64,000 nt of DNA from Sphingopyxis flava (GTDB lineage: Bacteria > Pseudomonadota > Alphaproteobacteria > Sphingomonadales > Sphingomonadaceae). The number at the start of each line of letters is the position of its first letter. Within the stretch, counting starts at the first letter, position 1. Positions 25,713 through 35,215 of the stretch are shown in pieces. The notes beneath the pieces were generated by a model. It saw nothing but the letters and a program-made list of their open reading frames with translations. It ran no database searches and had not been told where the DNA came from. The translations under genes were made by a program, and so were the position numbers. The DNA lies in assembly GCF_900168005.1 (NCBI RefSeq), contig NZ_FUYP01000010.1, forward strand, positions 62,001 through 126,000. The letters are read 5' to 3'.

Positions 25713-27152
25713 TCAATAGATATGGACCGCCTTGGTCACCAGATAGGAGTCGAGGCCTTCAGGACCGCTCTCGCTGCCGAAGCCCGATTCCTTGATGCCG
25801 CCAAAGGGCGCATCGATTGCTGAAATCACGAAACTATTGATCCCGACCATGCCGCTCTCGATGCCGTCGGCGATGCGGTTGATGCGGCGGCCATTCTCGG
25901 TGAAGGCGAAAGCGGCAAGACCATAGGGCAGTCGGTTGGCTTGCTCGAGCGCATCCTCTTCACTCGCAAATGGGCGTATCAATGCCAACGGACCGAAAGG
26001 CTCGTGATTCATTGCATCAGCGTCGAGCGGCACGTCGGCGATCGCGGTGGGCAAAAAGAAATTGCCCTCGCCCGTCGCTTCCCCGCCCGCGACGACGCGC
26101 GCGCCCTTGGCCTTTGCATCCTCGATCATCGCCTCGAGCGCGGGCGCGCGGCGCGCATTGGCGAGCGGCCCCATCTGCGTGTCGGGATCGAGCCCGCTGC
26201 CGATCTTCACCTTCGCGGTGCGCTCGGCAAAGCCTTTGACGAAGGCCTCGTAAATTCCCTCCTGAACATAGAAACGCGTGGGTGAGATGCACACCTGGCC
26301 CGCGTTACGGAACTTTTGTGCAACGACGCGGTCGAGCGTTGTGTCTAGGTCGCAATCATCGAAGATGAGCACCGGCGCATGGCCGCCAAGCTCCATTGTG
26401 ATCCGCTTTACCCCGTCGGCAGCAAGCCGCATCAGATGCTTGCCGACCGCCGTCGATCCGGTGAAGCTGACCTTGCGGATCACCGGCCTTGCGAGCAGGT
26501 GACGGCTGATCATGTCGGGAACGCCGTAAACAAGCTGAGCGACGCCCGCAGGGATGCCTGCGTCGTCGAGGCAGCGCATGATCGCGCTGGTACAGCCCGG
26601 CGTTTCCTCGGGCGCTTTCGCGATCACGGTACAGCCGGCGGCAAGCGCGGGCGCAATCTTCTTCACCATCAGATTGACCGGGAAATTCCACGGGCTGAAC
26701 CCCGCTGCCGGGCCGACGGGCTGCTTCAGCACCATCGCGCGCTGCCCGGCGGGGCGCGGCAGCACGCGGCCCGTCACGCGCTTGCCTTCTTCCGCAAAAT
26801 AGGCAAGCAGCCCCGCCGCTGACGCAACCTCGCCGCGGGCCTCGGCGATCGGCTTGCCCTGTTCAAGCGTCAGCAGCGTCGCAATCGGCTCGATGCGCTC
26901 GCGGATGATCTGGGCTGCCTTGTGCATGAGCGCCGCGCGCTCGTCGGGGGTCTTGGCGCGCCAGCGCGGCCACGCCTTCTCGGCAGCAGCGAGCGCCTCA
27001 TCGAGGTCGGCGGCGGTGGCGATTGGCAGCTCGGCGATCGGTGCACCCGTCGCGGGATTGTAGACCGGCGCGACGTCGCGTCCCTCTCCGCTCCGCCACG
27101 CGCCCGCGATAAAGAGTTGCAGGTCGGCGTTATAATCGGCGGTCGCGGTCAT
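25713..27152 (-). CDS. gabD: NAD(P)-dependent succinate-semialdehyde dehydrogenase family protein
   Basis: 479 residues, full-length aldehyde dehydrogenase. Seen: GFSPWNFPVNLMVKK, the NAD loop FTGSTAVGKHL, general base Glu in TMELGGHAP, and the catalytic Cys in NAGQVCISPTRFYV. The sequence is closest to the GabD/succinate-semialdehyde group (KQPVGPAAGFSPWNFP). It would oxidise succinate semialdehyde to succinate. It stands alone, converging on the folB operon. Confidence 0.88.
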   Translation of the reverse strand: MTATADYNADLQLFIAGAWRSGEGRDVAPVYNPATGAPIAELPIATAADLDEALAAAEKAWPRWRAKTPDERAALMHKAAQIIRERIEPIATLLTLEQGKPIAEARGEVASAAGLLAYFAEEGKRVTGRVLPRPAGQRAMVLKQPVGPAAGFSPWNFPVNLMVKKIAPALAAGCTVIAKAPEETPGCTSAIMRCLDDAGIPAGVAQLVYGVPDMISRHLLARPVIRKVSFTGSTAVGKHLMRLAADGVKRITMELGGHAPVLIFDDCDLDTTLDRVVAQKFRNAGQVCISPTRFYVQEGIYEAFVKGFAERTAKVKIGSGLDPDTQMGPLANARRAPALEAMIEDAKAKGARVVAGGEATGEGNFFLPTAIADVPLDADAMNHEPFGPLALIRPFASEEDALEQANRLPYGLAAFAFTENGRRINRIADGIESGMVGINSFVISAIDAPFGGIKESGFGSESGPEGLDSYLVTKAVHIY

Positions 27153-27304
27153 CGAAGAGCTCCTTCTAGGCGCCTCCCGTCTCCACCCGCTCCAAGCAAA
27201 GGCTAAGACCCGATCGGCGCTGATGCTCGAGGGAGCGCATCGATTTTGCAGGGCACGAAGAAGATGAGGGGACGGTCAGCAGATGCGCCCCATATAGGAA
27301 GGGC

Positions 27305-27904
27305 TCAGGAGTAGTTAAAGCTGATACTGATCCGCTCGTGCTTGCCGGCATTGACCATCACCTCGTGCCTCAGCCAGCTTTCCCAAAGGAAGATGCGCCC
27401 GGGCGCAGGCTCGGCATAGATGAAAGGGTGGAGATGCTCGGGCGCATCGTCGGTGCGGCCGGGGGCCGCCATCAACATCGGCAGCCGCGGGTCTTCAAGC
27501 TTCAGCGCGCCCGAGCCTGCTGGCACCGTGACATAGAAGGTACCCGAGACGATGCTGTGCGGATGAATATGGCCGCTATGCGTGCCGCCCGGTTTCATCA
27601 GATTGACCCAGAGGCTGTCGAGCCGGAGCGGCTTTGCCAGATCGAAACAGGAGGCCTTGGCAAAGGCCCTCACCTCGCGGTCGAGCAGGCGCTTGAGATC
27701 GGCAAAGGCGGGGTCGCGCTGCGGCAGGTCGTTGAGACTCGCATAGCTGGTGTAGCCGCGATGGCCGTGAGTGCGGCTCCAGCTGCGGCCCGCGCTATCT
27801 TCCTCGGCGAGCAGCCGGCAGCTTTGCTCGAGCTCCTCAAGCAGATCGGGCGTGCCAATGTCGGCCTCATAGAAATTTGTGGCGAAGAGCGTGCGAACGG
27901 GCAT
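27305..27904 (-). CDS. Putative 2OG-Fe(II) oxygenase (TIGR02466-like)
   Basis: 199 residues. LDSLWVNLMKPGGTHSGHIH then PHSIVSGTFYVTVP gives the HxH metal region, followed by the PGRIFLWESWLRHEV third-His segment and ERISISFNYS (2OG-binding Arg-x-Ser). This order matches the small bacterial 2OG-Fe(II) family often called TIGR02466. Target unknown. A start 12 codons upstream (27940) is possible. It is divergent from the SMP-30 gene. Confidence 0.82.
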   Translation of the reverse strand: MPVRTLFATNFYEADIGTPDLLEELEQSCRLLAEEDSAGRSWSRTHGHRGYTSYASLNDLPQRDPAFADLKRLLDREVRAFAKASCFDLAKPLRLDSLWVNLMKPGGTHSGHIHPHSIVSGTFYVTVPAGSGALKLEDPRLPMLMAAPGRTDDAPEHLHPFIYAEPAPGRIFLWESWLRHEVMVNAGKHERISISFNYS

Positions 27905-27951
27905 GATGGGCGGGAAAGCACAGCAGACGAACGAGGGCAAGGGAGACGAGG

Positions 27952-28869
27952 ATGGAATTCGAACTGATCGCGGACGGTTTGCGCTTCCCCGAGGCGCCGG
28001 TGGTGATGGACGATGGCAGCGTAATCGTGGTCGAGATCGAGCAGGGCCGCATCACCCGCTGTTGGCCCGGCGGCCGAAAAGAGGTGATCGCAGCGCCTGG
28101 CGGCGGTCCGAACGGGCTCGCTTTCGGTCCCGACGGCAAGCTTTATTGCTGCAACAACGGGGGTTTTCACTATCTCGAATCCAACGGCTATCTCGCCCCC
28201 CACGGGATCGCGAGCGACTATTCGGGCGGGCGCATTGAACGCATCGACATCGAAACCGGCGCGGTCGAGATCCTATACAAGTCGGGCGATCACGGCATCA
28301 CGCTGCGCGGCCCCAACGACATCATGTTCGACGCGCACGGCGGCTTCTGGTTCACCGATCACGGCAAGGTCGATTATGAAAAACGCTGTCACGACATCGT
28401 CGGCATCTTCTATGCGAAGGCCGACGGGAGCTTCGTCGAAGAGGTGATTTTTCCGAGCTACAACCCCAATGGTATCGGCCTCTCTCCCGACGGTAAGAAG
28501 CTCTATGCCGCGGAAACCTACACATGCCGGCTGACCCAGTTCAACATTGTCGCGCCGGGAAAGGTCGACGATGCCGCAGGACCCGGCGGACCCGGCATCC
28601 CGCTTTACCGCCCGGCGGGCTATAAATTCTTCGACAGTCTCGCGATGGAGGCGAACGGCAATATCTGCGTCGCGACGATCGGCGAATGCGGGATCAGCGT
28701 CGTCTCGCCCGAGGGCGAACTCGTCGAATTCGTTGCGACCGACGATATCTTCACCACCAATATCGCGTTCGGGGGCGATGATATGCGCGACGCCTATCTG
28801 ACGCTCTCGGGGAGCGGGCGGCTCGTCAAGACGCGCTGGGCGCGGCCGGGACTGAAGCTGCAATATTGA
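27952..28869 (+). CDS. SMP-30/gluconolactonase-like hydrolase
   Basis: 305 residues forming a six-bladed propeller. Metal-site elements: RFPEAPVV (Glu), GGPNGLAFGPDGKLY, LRGPNDIMFDAHGGFWFTDH (Asn) and NPNGIGLSPDGKKLYAAET (Asn/Asp). The family hydrolyses sugar lactones or related esters with a divalent cation. No sugar catabolic genes adjoin it, so the substrate is open. It starts 47 bp from the divergent oxygenase. Confidence 0.88.
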   Translation: MEFELIADGLRFPEAPVVMDDGSVIVVEIEQGRITRCWPGGRKEVIAAPGGGPNGLAFGPDGKLYCCNNGGFHYLESNGYLAPHGIASDYSGGRIERIDIETGAVEILYKSGDHGITLRGPNDIMFDAHGGFWFTDHGKVDYEKRCHDIVGIFYAKADGSFVEEVIFPSYNPNGIGLSPDGKKLYAAETYTCRLTQFNIVAPGKVDDAAGPGGPGIPLYRPAGYKFFDSLAMEANGNICVATIGECGISVVSPEGELVEFVATDDIFTTNIAFGGDDMRDAYLTLSGSGRLVKTRWARPGLKLQY

Positions 28870-28888
28870 AGAAGAGACGGGGAAAGCC

Positions 28889-29581
28889 ATGCACCGCGAA
28901 TCCCATACGGTCGAGCGGATCGGCTGGCTACGCGCCGCGATCCTGGGCGCCAATGACGGCATCGTCTCGACCGCGAGCCTGATAGCGGGAGTAGCAGCAG
29001 CGGGCGCTGCCCAAGCATCGATCCTCGTCACGGGCGTTGCAGGGCTCGTTGCGGGCGCGATGTCGATGGCGGCGGGCGAATTTGTGTCGGTGAGCTCGCA
29101 GGGCGATGCCGAAAAGGCCGACATCGCGCGCGAAAAATTCGAGCTCAAGACGCAGCCCGAGTTCGAGCTTGAGGAACTGACGCAGATCTATGAGGGGCGC
29201 GGACTCGACCGGCGCCTTGCCGAAGAGGTCGCCGAGGCGCTCACCGCGCACAATGCGCTCGACAGCCATTTGCGCGACGAGCTTGGCCTCAGCCGCGAAA
29301 TGCGCGCGAGGCCGGTGCAGGCCGCGGCCGCGTCGGCTGCGAGCTTTTCGGTGGGCGCAGCGCTCCCGCTCCTCATCGTGCTGCTCGATGCCGGCCCTTC
29401 GCTCCCCTGGACCGTCTCGGCCGCGTCGCTCCTCTTCCTGGCGTTGCTCGGCGCGCTCGGCGCCTGGGCGGGTAGCGCCCCGATCGCGCGCGCGGTTCTG
29501 CGGGTCAGCTTCTGGGGCGCGTTCGCGATGGCGGCAACCATCGCGATCGGATCGCTGTTCGCAGCGACGGGAGGGCCCTAG
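28889..29581 (+). CDS. VIT1/CCC1 family iron/manganese transporter
   Basis: 230 residues. The N-terminal segment RAAILGANDGIVSTASLIAG is the diagnostic VIT signature, with helix 2 ending AGAMSMAAGEFVSVSSQ (metal-gating region), a cytosolic metal-binding helical insert (about 70-140, Glu-rich), and three C-terminal membrane helices. Five transmembrane segments in all. It should export Fe(II)/Mn(II) from the cytosol. An AAGAGACGGGGAAAG stretch precedes the ATG. Confidence 0.92.
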   Translation: MHRESHTVERIGWLRAAILGANDGIVSTASLIAGVAAAGAAQASILVTGVAGLVAGAMSMAAGEFVSVSSQGDAEKADIAREKFELKTQPEFELEELTQIYEGRGLDRRLAEEVAEALTAHNALDSHLRDELGLSREMRARPVQAAAASAASFSVGAALPLLIVLLDAGPSLPWTVSAASLLFLALLGALGAWAGSAPIARAVLRVSFWGAFAMAATIAIGSLFAATGGP

Positions 29582-29961
29582 CGCCTTTCCAGCCACTCGC
29601 GCAGTGCGACCGCATTGTTTCGCTTTTCGTCTTTCGCCGCATAGAGCAGCGTGACGGGCCCCGCATTTCGGGCCGCCTCGAGCTCTGCGAGCGCCGCTGC
29701 AATGTCCTCGCCCCCGGCGCCGAGTGCCGCGAAATAGGCGCTGCGAAATGCGTCCCAGGCCGCATCGTTGCCCGCCGCGGCATTGTGGAATGCATCGCGC
29801 ATCGCGTCGGTGGGCGACAGCGCTTTCAGCCACACAGCGATATTGGCCTTTTCCTTCGAAATGCCGCGGGGCCAAAGCCGGTCGACCAGAAAGCGCGTGC
29901 CGTCCCCGGGCTCTGCCGGCGCATAGATGCGCTTCACTGCGATTGTATGGGGAGGCGTCAT
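29578..29961 (-). CDS. DUF488 family protein
   Basis: 127 residues: VKRIYAPAEPGDGTRFLVDR then LWPRGISKEKA and LLYAAKDEKRNNAVALREWL are the typical DUF488 (YeaO-like) blocks. Function unknown. The start at 29961 begins the conserved domain; the open frame runs further to 30036. It converges on the VIT gene with 4 bp overlap and is divergent from the DUF2855 gene. Confidence 0.9.
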   Translation of the reverse strand: MTPPHTIAVKRIYAPAEPGDGTRFLVDRLWPRGISKEKANIAVWLKALSPTDAMRDAFHNAAAGNDAAWDAFRSAYFAALGAGGEDIAAALAELEAARNAGPVTLLYAAKDEKRNNAVALREWLERR

Positions 29962-30017
29962 CTGTATGACTATCCCCCATCCTGCGGTGGTGGGCAAGAG
30001 AATCGGAAAGGGTTTGC

Positions 30018-31121
30018 ATGCAGAACGGCTGGGCAATCGACATTGATCGCGATGACATTACGAAAGCGGCGCTGATCGAGGAGGCCCATGCGTCGCTCGC
30101 GCCAGGGCAGGTCCGCGTGGCGATCGACCTCTACGCGATGACCGCCAACAACGTCACCTATGCCGTGTTCGGAAAGCCGTCGGGGCTGTTCGGAAACGAC
30201 CAGGGCTATTGGGATTTTTTCGCCGAGCGGGATGCCCCCGGCCGCCTCCCCGTGTGGGGATTTGCAACTGTCACCGAAAGCGCGGCGAAGGGCATCGCCG
30301 CCGGCGATCGCTTCTACGGCTATTATCCGATGGCAAGCCACGCCGTGCTGACCCCCGACAAGGCAGGGCCCAGCGGCTTTACGGACATCACGCCGCGCCG
30401 GACCGCCCTGCCCCCCGTTTATAACCAGTACCAGCGTCTCGAGGCGCTGCCCGACTATCGCGCCGGACACCATGACTATTGGCCGATCTTTCGCCCGCTT
30501 TTCCTGACCGGCTGGCTGATCGCCGACCAGTTCGACGATGAGGGCGACTATGGTGTGGATCAGATCTTGATCGCGAGTGCGTCGAGCAAGACCGCGATCG
30601 GCCTTGCTTATTCGCTCGCACGGCGCGGCGGCGAGAGACCCCAGACGATCGGTCTCACCAGCCGCCCGCATGTCGCCGACCTCGCCGCCCAGGGCATATA
30701 TGACCGCGTCATCGCCTATGAGGAGGTCATGACGCTGCCTGCTTCGATTTCGGCTGCACTCGTCGACATGGCAGGCAATGGCGCAGTTACGCGAATGGTG
30801 CACAGCCATTTCGGGAACAATCTCAAAGCCTCGATCATCGTCGGCAAATCGCACTGGGACGCGCAGGCCGATAACGCCGGGCTTCCGGGTCCCGAGCGCC
30901 TGGGCTTCTTCGCCCCGGGCCGAGTCCAGAAGCGGATCGGCGACTGGGGGGGCGGCGCCTTTGCGCAGAAAATGGGTGAGGCATGGCTCGGCTTCATGGA
31001 TGTCGCGCCCCGGCTCGCGCGCCCCGATACGCGCGCGGGCGGCGCAGCGGCGCTTGACGCTTACCGCGAAATGCTGTCGGGCGCGGCGGACCCCAAGACA
31101 GGATTATTGATCGCGCCATGA
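30018..31121 (+). CDS. DUF2855 family protein
   Basis: 367 residues. The N-terminal part has a GroES/MDR-like opening (GQVRVAIDLYAMTANNVTYA, GLFGNDQGYWDFF) and the middle part a nucleotide-binding-like segment ILIASASSKTAIGLAY. DUF2855 proteins are thought to be divergent medium-chain reductase relatives, but no reaction is established. The 4-bp overlap with the following HAD gene indicates one operon. Confidence 0.9.
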   Translation: MQNGWAIDIDRDDITKAALIEEAHASLAPGQVRVAIDLYAMTANNVTYAVFGKPSGLFGNDQGYWDFFAERDAPGRLPVWGFATVTESAAKGIAAGDRFYGYYPMASHAVLTPDKAGPSGFTDITPRRTALPPVYNQYQRLEALPDYRAGHHDYWPIFRPLFLTGWLIADQFDDEGDYGVDQILIASASSKTAIGLAYSLARRGGERPQTIGLTSRPHVADLAAQGIYDRVIAYEEVMTLPASISAALVDMAGNGAVTRMVHSHFGNNLKASIIVGKSHWDAQADNAGLPGPERLGFFAPGRVQKRIGDWGGGAFAQKMGEAWLGFMDVAPRLARPDTRAGGAAALDAYREMLSGAADPKTGLLIAP

Positions 31122-31765
31122 GCTTCACCACGGTTATTTTCGACTTCGGCGGCGTCATCACCGCCTCACCCTTCGAGGCGTTCAACAGGTTGGAAGAAGC
31201 GCGCGGCCTGCCGCGCGACTTCGTGCGCCAGGTCAATGCGCGCGACCCCGACATCAACGCCTGGGCAAGGTTCGAGCGCGCCGAGATCGACGCTGCGGCC
31301 TTCGATCGCGCCTTCGCGGCCGAGGCCCGCGCGCTGGGGCACGAACTTGAGGGCGAGGCCGTGCTCGCGGTGCTCGCCGGTGCCGTACGCCCGGCGATGG
31401 TTTCAGCACTCGATACACTGAAGTCGAGCGGGTTCGCGATCGGCTGCATCACCAACAATGTCCCGTCGGGCAAAGGCGCGGGGATGGCACGCAGCGACAG
31501 TGCCGCGGCCGAGATTGCAGCGATCATGGGGCGCTTCGATCATGTCATCGAGTCGAGCAAGGTCGGGGTGCGCAAACCCGACCCTGCGATCTACCGGATG
31601 ATGTGCGACGCGCTTGGCGTTGCAGCGGCCGACTGCATCTATCTCGACGACCTCGGCATCAACTGCAAACCCGCTGCCATGCTCGGCATGCACGCGATCA
31701 AAGTGACGAGCGGCGAGCAGGCGCTCGCCGATCTCTCCGCGGCGCTGGGGATGCCGCTGCCCTAG
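31118..31765 (+). CDS. HAD-IA family hydrolase
   Basis: 215 residues. Motif I FDFGGVIT has Asp at the nucleophile and Gly where classical HAD phosphatases have the second Asp, as in the epoxide-hydrolase-N/ACAD10/YihX group. Motif II Asn-Asn in CITNNVPSG, motif III KVGVRKPDPAIY, motif IV YLDDLGIN. Probably a small-molecule phosphatase; substrate unknown. Overlaps DUF2855 by 4 bp. Confidence 0.9.
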   Translation: MSFTTVIFDFGGVITASPFEAFNRLEEARGLPRDFVRQVNARDPDINAWARFERAEIDAAAFDRAFAAEARALGHELEGEAVLAVLAGAVRPAMVSALDTLKSSGFAIGCITNNVPSGKGAGMARSDSAAAEIAAIMGRFDHVIESSKVGVRKPDPAIYRMMCDALGVAAADCIYLDDLGINCKPAAMLGMHAIKVTSGEQALADLSAALGMPLP

Positions 31766-31768
31766 ACT

Positions 31769-32587
31769 TTAGTGCGCAAGGAGCAGCGGCATCCGGCTGT
31801 GCGACAGGAGGTGCCGCGTCACGCCCCCGAAGAGCGTCTCGCGCAAGCGGCTGCGGCCAAATGCTCCCGTGACGATGAGCCCCGCGCCGAGGGCCCCCGC
31901 CTCGGCGAGAAGCTGCTCGCCGACGCTTTCGGCGCTGCGGGCGACGGGCTTGAGCTCCCCGTGGATGTCGTGGCGCGACAGGTAACGGAGCGCATCGGTC
32001 GCGGGAAAGCCGTCTTTAGCGCTCTCCTCCTCCTCGACCGTCACCAGGGTCACCGCGCGCTCTTGAAGAAGGGGAAGCGCCGCGCGGAGAGCGCGGGCTG
32101 ATTGCGTACTGCCATTCCAGGCGACCATCACGGGCCCTTCCAAAGCGAACGTCTTTGTCTCGCGCGGCAAGGCGAGAACGGGCACCGATGCCGCGAGCGC
32201 CACATCGCCCGCGAGCAGCGGCAGGTCGCCCCGCCCCTCGCCTTCTCCCGCCGGCAGGCTGACGATGGCGAGATCAGCAAAGGTCGCAGCGCCGGCGAGC
32301 GCGCCCGCGACGTCGCCATCGGCCATTGCGATGTCCCAGGGCACATCCTCGTCCGCAAGGCGCTCGGCAAGGCGGCTTTCGAGGGCCAGATCCTCCGCCT
32401 GCGCCGCGGCGAGCGCCTCGGCAGCAAAATAGGTGCCGCCAAAAGGATCGAAACTGACGAACTGGCGCAGCGGCGTTGCGATCAGCAGCGTAGCATGCCC
32501 CTCGAATTTTCGGGCGAGATCGAGCGCGGTCTGGAGCCGTCCCTCGAAAGCGGCGTCCTTATCGGCATGAACGAGAATCGAGCGCAT
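31769..32587 (-). CDS. Tandem universal stress protein
   Basis: 272 residues consisting of two Usp-like domains (about 1-140 and 148-272). The second has the nucleotide motif VTGAFGRSRLRETLFGG (GxxG-9-10x-GS/T-like) with VTRHLLSHSRMPLLLAH; the first is more diverged. An exact AAGGAGG Shine-Dalgarno sits before the ATG at 32587; the frame continues upstream to 32803 but crosses the LysR gene. Likely cytosolic and stress-related. Confidence 0.88.
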   Translation of the reverse strand: MRSILVHADKDAAFEGRLQTALDLARKFEGHATLLIATPLRQFVSFDPFGGTYFAAEALAAAQAEDLALESRLAERLADEDVPWDIAMADGDVAGALAGAATFADLAIVSLPAGEGEGRGDLPLLAGDVALAASVPVLALPRETKTFALEGPVMVAWNGSTQSARALRAALPLLQERAVTLVTVEEEESAKDGFPATDALRYLSRHDIHGELKPVARSAESVGEQLLAEAGALGAGLIVTGAFGRSRLRETLFGGVTRHLLSHSRMPLLLAH

Positions 32588-32642
32588 GCGTGCCTCCTTT
32601 GTCATTTGGTGGGCGAAAGACTGTACCTTAGATCGCGGCGAT

Positions 32643-33551
32643 TCATTGACCAGCGTCAATGGCGGGCGCGATACTGAGCTGCGCAGCCTCCTCGAAGATG
32701 CGCACCAAAACCGGTTCGGTATCGGCGACGCGCATCGCGACATGGAATTCGACGGGCGCGGGCGGCGGCATGCCGGCGAGCTCGACGAGCGCGCCGCGCG
32801 CAACTTCGGCGCGGACCATCGGCTCGGGGAAAATGCCGATCCCGCCGCCCGCGAGCGCGATGTCGATCATCATCCGGGCATTGTTGCAAAGATTCAACGA
32901 GCGCGGCGCGATGCGCGAGGCGTCGATTGCGTCGCGCATCCGGCCGTGGATCGGCGAATGGCTCGCGAGCGACCAGACCGAGACGGGCGCTGCCTCGCCG
33001 CCCGCATCGAAGGCCGCTGCCACCGGGGGACTGGCGAGCCAGAGGAGCGCCACCCGGCCGATGGGCCGCGATGTGAGCGCGGGATGCGCAACGGGACCCG
33101 CGGCGAAGGCCATATCGGTGCGCCCCGTGAGCAATTGCTGGATGAGGTTCGCGGTGAGGTCGATCTCGATCTCGAGCCCGACCCCCGGCATCTCCTCCTT
33201 CAGGGCGGCAACGAAAGGCGGAAGACAGCTTGCCGCTGCAATTTCTCCAGCGCCGATCCGGACCACCCCGCTCGCTTCGGCGAAACCGCCGCTCCCAAGA
33301 AGCGCGCTCTCCATGTCGCGAAGCAGCGGCGCGCAGTCGCGCACGAGCTTTCGCCCCGCCGGAGTGAGCGACATCGTGCGCCCGTCGCGGCGAAAGAGCG
33401 TGGTGCCGAGCCGCTGCTCAAGCTCGCGCATTCGCGCCGACACGGCCGGCTGGGTCGTGTTGAGGCGCTCGGCGGCGGCCGAGAAGGTCCCGAGCCGGTC
33501 GATCCACAGCAGCGTTTCGAGATGATAGAGCGCGATTCGATTAATCGACAT
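32643..33551 (-). CDS. LysR-family transcriptional regulator
   Basis: 302 residues. HTH at about 10-65 (LETLLWIDRLGTFSAAAERL, TTQPAVSARMRELEQRLG) and effector domain 90-295 (GVVRIGAGEIAAASCLPPFV). Divergent to scoA with an 87-bp AT-rich gap containing ATAG-N10-CTAT (33561-33578), so it probably regulates the CoA-transferase operon and itself. Effector unknown. Confidence 0.92.
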   Translation of the reverse strand: MSINRIALYHLETLLWIDRLGTFSAAAERLNTTQPAVSARMRELEQRLGTTLFRRDGRTMSLTPAGRKLVRDCAPLLRDMESALLGSGGFAEASGVVRIGAGEIAAASCLPPFVAALKEEMPGVGLEIEIDLTANLIQQLLTGRTDMAFAAGPVAHPALTSRPIGRVALLWLASPPVAAAFDAGGEAAPVSVWSLASHSPIHGRMRDAIDASRIAPRSLNLCNNARMMIDIALAGGGIGIFPEPMVRAEVARGALVELAGMPPPAPVEFHVAMRVADTEPVLVRIFEEAAQLSIAPAIDAGQ

Positions 33552-33560
33552 TATTTATCG

Positions 33561-33578
33561 ATAGTCTAAAATCACTAT
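33561..33578. promoter_or_regulatory. ATAG-N10-CTAT dyad between the LysR gene and scoA
   Basis: Inverted repeat ATAG (33561-33564) / CTAT (33575-33578) in the only AT-rich stretch nearby, about 60-75 bp before scoA and 10 bp before the LysR start. The layout matches a LysR operator overlapping its own promoter. Confidence 0.45.
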
Positions 33579-33638
33579 GATTAGAATTGATATGTCGGAT
33601 CGGCCAATGTCAGCGCATCAGCAGCAGGAGGCCGAGTC

Positions 33639-34349
33639 ATGGCGAACAAGCGATATCCCGACGCAGCGACAGCTCTTGAGGGTCTCCTCTTTGACGGAAT
33701 GCACATTTGCGCAGGCGGCTTTGGTCTTTGCGGCATACCCGAGCGGCTGATCGACGCGATCCGGGATTCCGGGGTCAAGGACCTCACCATTGCGAGCAAC
33801 AATGCCGGCGTCGATGGCGAAGGGCTCGGCAAGCTGCTGCGCACGCGCCAGATCAAGAAGATGATTTCCTCCTATGTCGGCGAGAACAAAGAGTTCGAGC
33901 GGCAATATCTTGCAGGCGAACTCGAAGTCGAATTCTGCCCGCAGGGAACGCTCGCGGAGCGCTGCCGCGCTGGCGGCGCGGGCATTCCGGGCTTTTACAC
34001 CAGGACCGGCGTCGGCACCGCGGTCGCCGAGGGTAAGGAAGTCCGCTCGTTTGACGGCGAGGACTATATCCTCGAACGCGGCATCTTTGCCGACCTTGCA
34101 ATCATCAAGGGATGGAAAGCCGACGAGAGCGGGAACCTCATTTTCCGCAAGACCGCGCGCAACTTCAACCAGCCGATGGCGACCGCAGCGAAGATCTGCG
34201 TCGCAGAGGTCGAAGAGATTGTTCCCGTGGGGAGCCTCGACCCCGACGCCATTCATTTGCCTGGCATCTATGTGAAGCGGCTCCTTCTCGGCGCGCCCTA
34301 TGACAAGAAGATCGAGTTCCGCACCGTGCGGCCGCGGGAAGCCGCGTGA
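33639..34349 (+). CDS. scoA: 3-oxoacid CoA-transferase subunit A
   Basis: 236 residues: the alpha-subunit glycine loop [27 protein letters not shown]-type segment ([16 protein letters not shown]) and [18 protein letters not shown] are typical of SCOT/AtoD-type subunits. With the beta subunit it moves CoA from succinyl-CoA to acetoacetate, linking ketone bodies or polyhydroxybutyrate breakdown to the TCA cycle. Unusually, a phosphatase gene separates it from scoB; all three overlap, so co-translation is likely. Confidence 0.95.
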   Translation: MANKRYPDAATALEGLLFDGMHICAGGFGLCGIPERLIDAIRDSGVKDLTIASNNAGVDGEGLGKLLRTRQIKKMISSYVGENKEFERQYLAGELEVEFCPQGTLAERCRAGGAGIPGFYTRTGVGTAVAEGKEVRSFDGEDYILERGIFADLAIIKGWKADESGNLIFRKTARNFNQPMATAAKICVAEVEEIVPVGSLDPDAIHLPGIYVKRLLLGAPYDKKIEFRTVRPREAA

Positions 34350-35215
34350 AGCGCGCCATCGCCCTGTCGCTTGGCCTCCTTCTTGCCGGCTGCGCGAGCA
34401 CGGGAGGAAACTCCATCGCGTCCGCGCCCGTCGCCCCTGGCAAACCGGCGACGCCGGCTACCGCGCTTCAATATCTTTATGGCTCGGCCGAGGCCGAAAT
34501 CGCCGTGCGTGCGGTCAATGTGCGGATCGCTGACTATGTGGAGGAGCGCGTCAAGCAGCGGCCGCAGGACAGCGTCATCCTCGCGCCCGGTGCGCGCATC
34601 GATGCGCCGCGCTTTGAGCCTTGCAGCGACAAGCCCTTCGCCGCGGTGTTCGATGCCGACGAGACGTTGATCTGGAACCTCGGCGCGACGCGCTACATGG
34701 CCGAGCGCGGTATCGCTTTCGATCCCAAGATCTGGGACAGCTGGGAGAAGACGGGCGCCGGCGCTGCGAGGGCGATGCCGGGGACGGCCGAGATGGTGAA
34801 CGCGCTTCGCGCGGTGGGCGTCACCGTGGTTGCCAATAGCAACCGCCTCGCCGCCAATGCCGCGGGCTCCGAAGCGACGCTGCGGGCGGCGGGCCTCGGC
34901 GACTTCAAACATGGCGAGACCTTGTTCCTCGCGGGCGACGATGCCGGCGGGTCGAGCAAGGATGGGCGCCGCGCCGCGATCGCCTCGAAATATTGCGTGA
35001 TCGCAATGGCGGGCGACCAGCTCGGCGACTTCAGCCAGCAGTTCAACGAGAAGACGCTGTCACCGGAGGCGCGCATCGCGCTCGCGACCTCTCCTGCTGC
35101 CTCCGCGCTCTGGAACCAGGGCTGGTTTCTCTTTCCCAACCCCGTCTATGGTCCGTGGGACCGGCTGGGCTGGGATGATCTTTTCCCCTCCGACACCCAT
35201 TGGGAGCCGAAATAA
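34346..35215 (+). CDS. Lipoprotein acid phosphatase, e(P4)/HAD class B-like
   Basis: 289 residues. A lipoprotein signal peptide ends LLLAGC, placing it at the outer membrane or periplasm. The HAD phosphatase motif [16 protein letters not shown] (DxDxT, here DADET) and [10 protein letters not shown] and [12 protein letters not shown] correspond to motifs I, II and IV of the 5'-nucleotidase e(P4) family. The GTG start overlaps the scoA TGA, and its stop overlaps the scoB ATG (TAATG), so it is embedded within the CoA-transferase operon. Confidence 0.9.
   Translation: MKRAIALSLGLLLAGCASTGGNSIASAPVAPGKPATPATALQYLYGSAEAEIAVRAVNVRIADYVEERVKQRPQDSVILAPGARIDAPRFEPCSDKPFAAVFDADETLIWNLGATRYMAERGIAFDPKIWDSWEKTGAGAARAMPGTAEMVNALRAVGVTVVANSNRLAANAAGSEATLRAAGLGDFKHGETLFLAGDDAGGSSKDGRRAAIASKYCVIAMAGDQLGDFSQQFNEKTLSPEARIALATSPAASALWNQGWFLFPNPVYGPWDRLGWDDLFPSDTHWEPK

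Noticed and set aside
31118-31150. HAD hydrolase as inactive because motif I is DFGG rather than DxD
   Set aside because: The Gly form is normal in the epoxide-hydrolase-N/YihX branch of the family.
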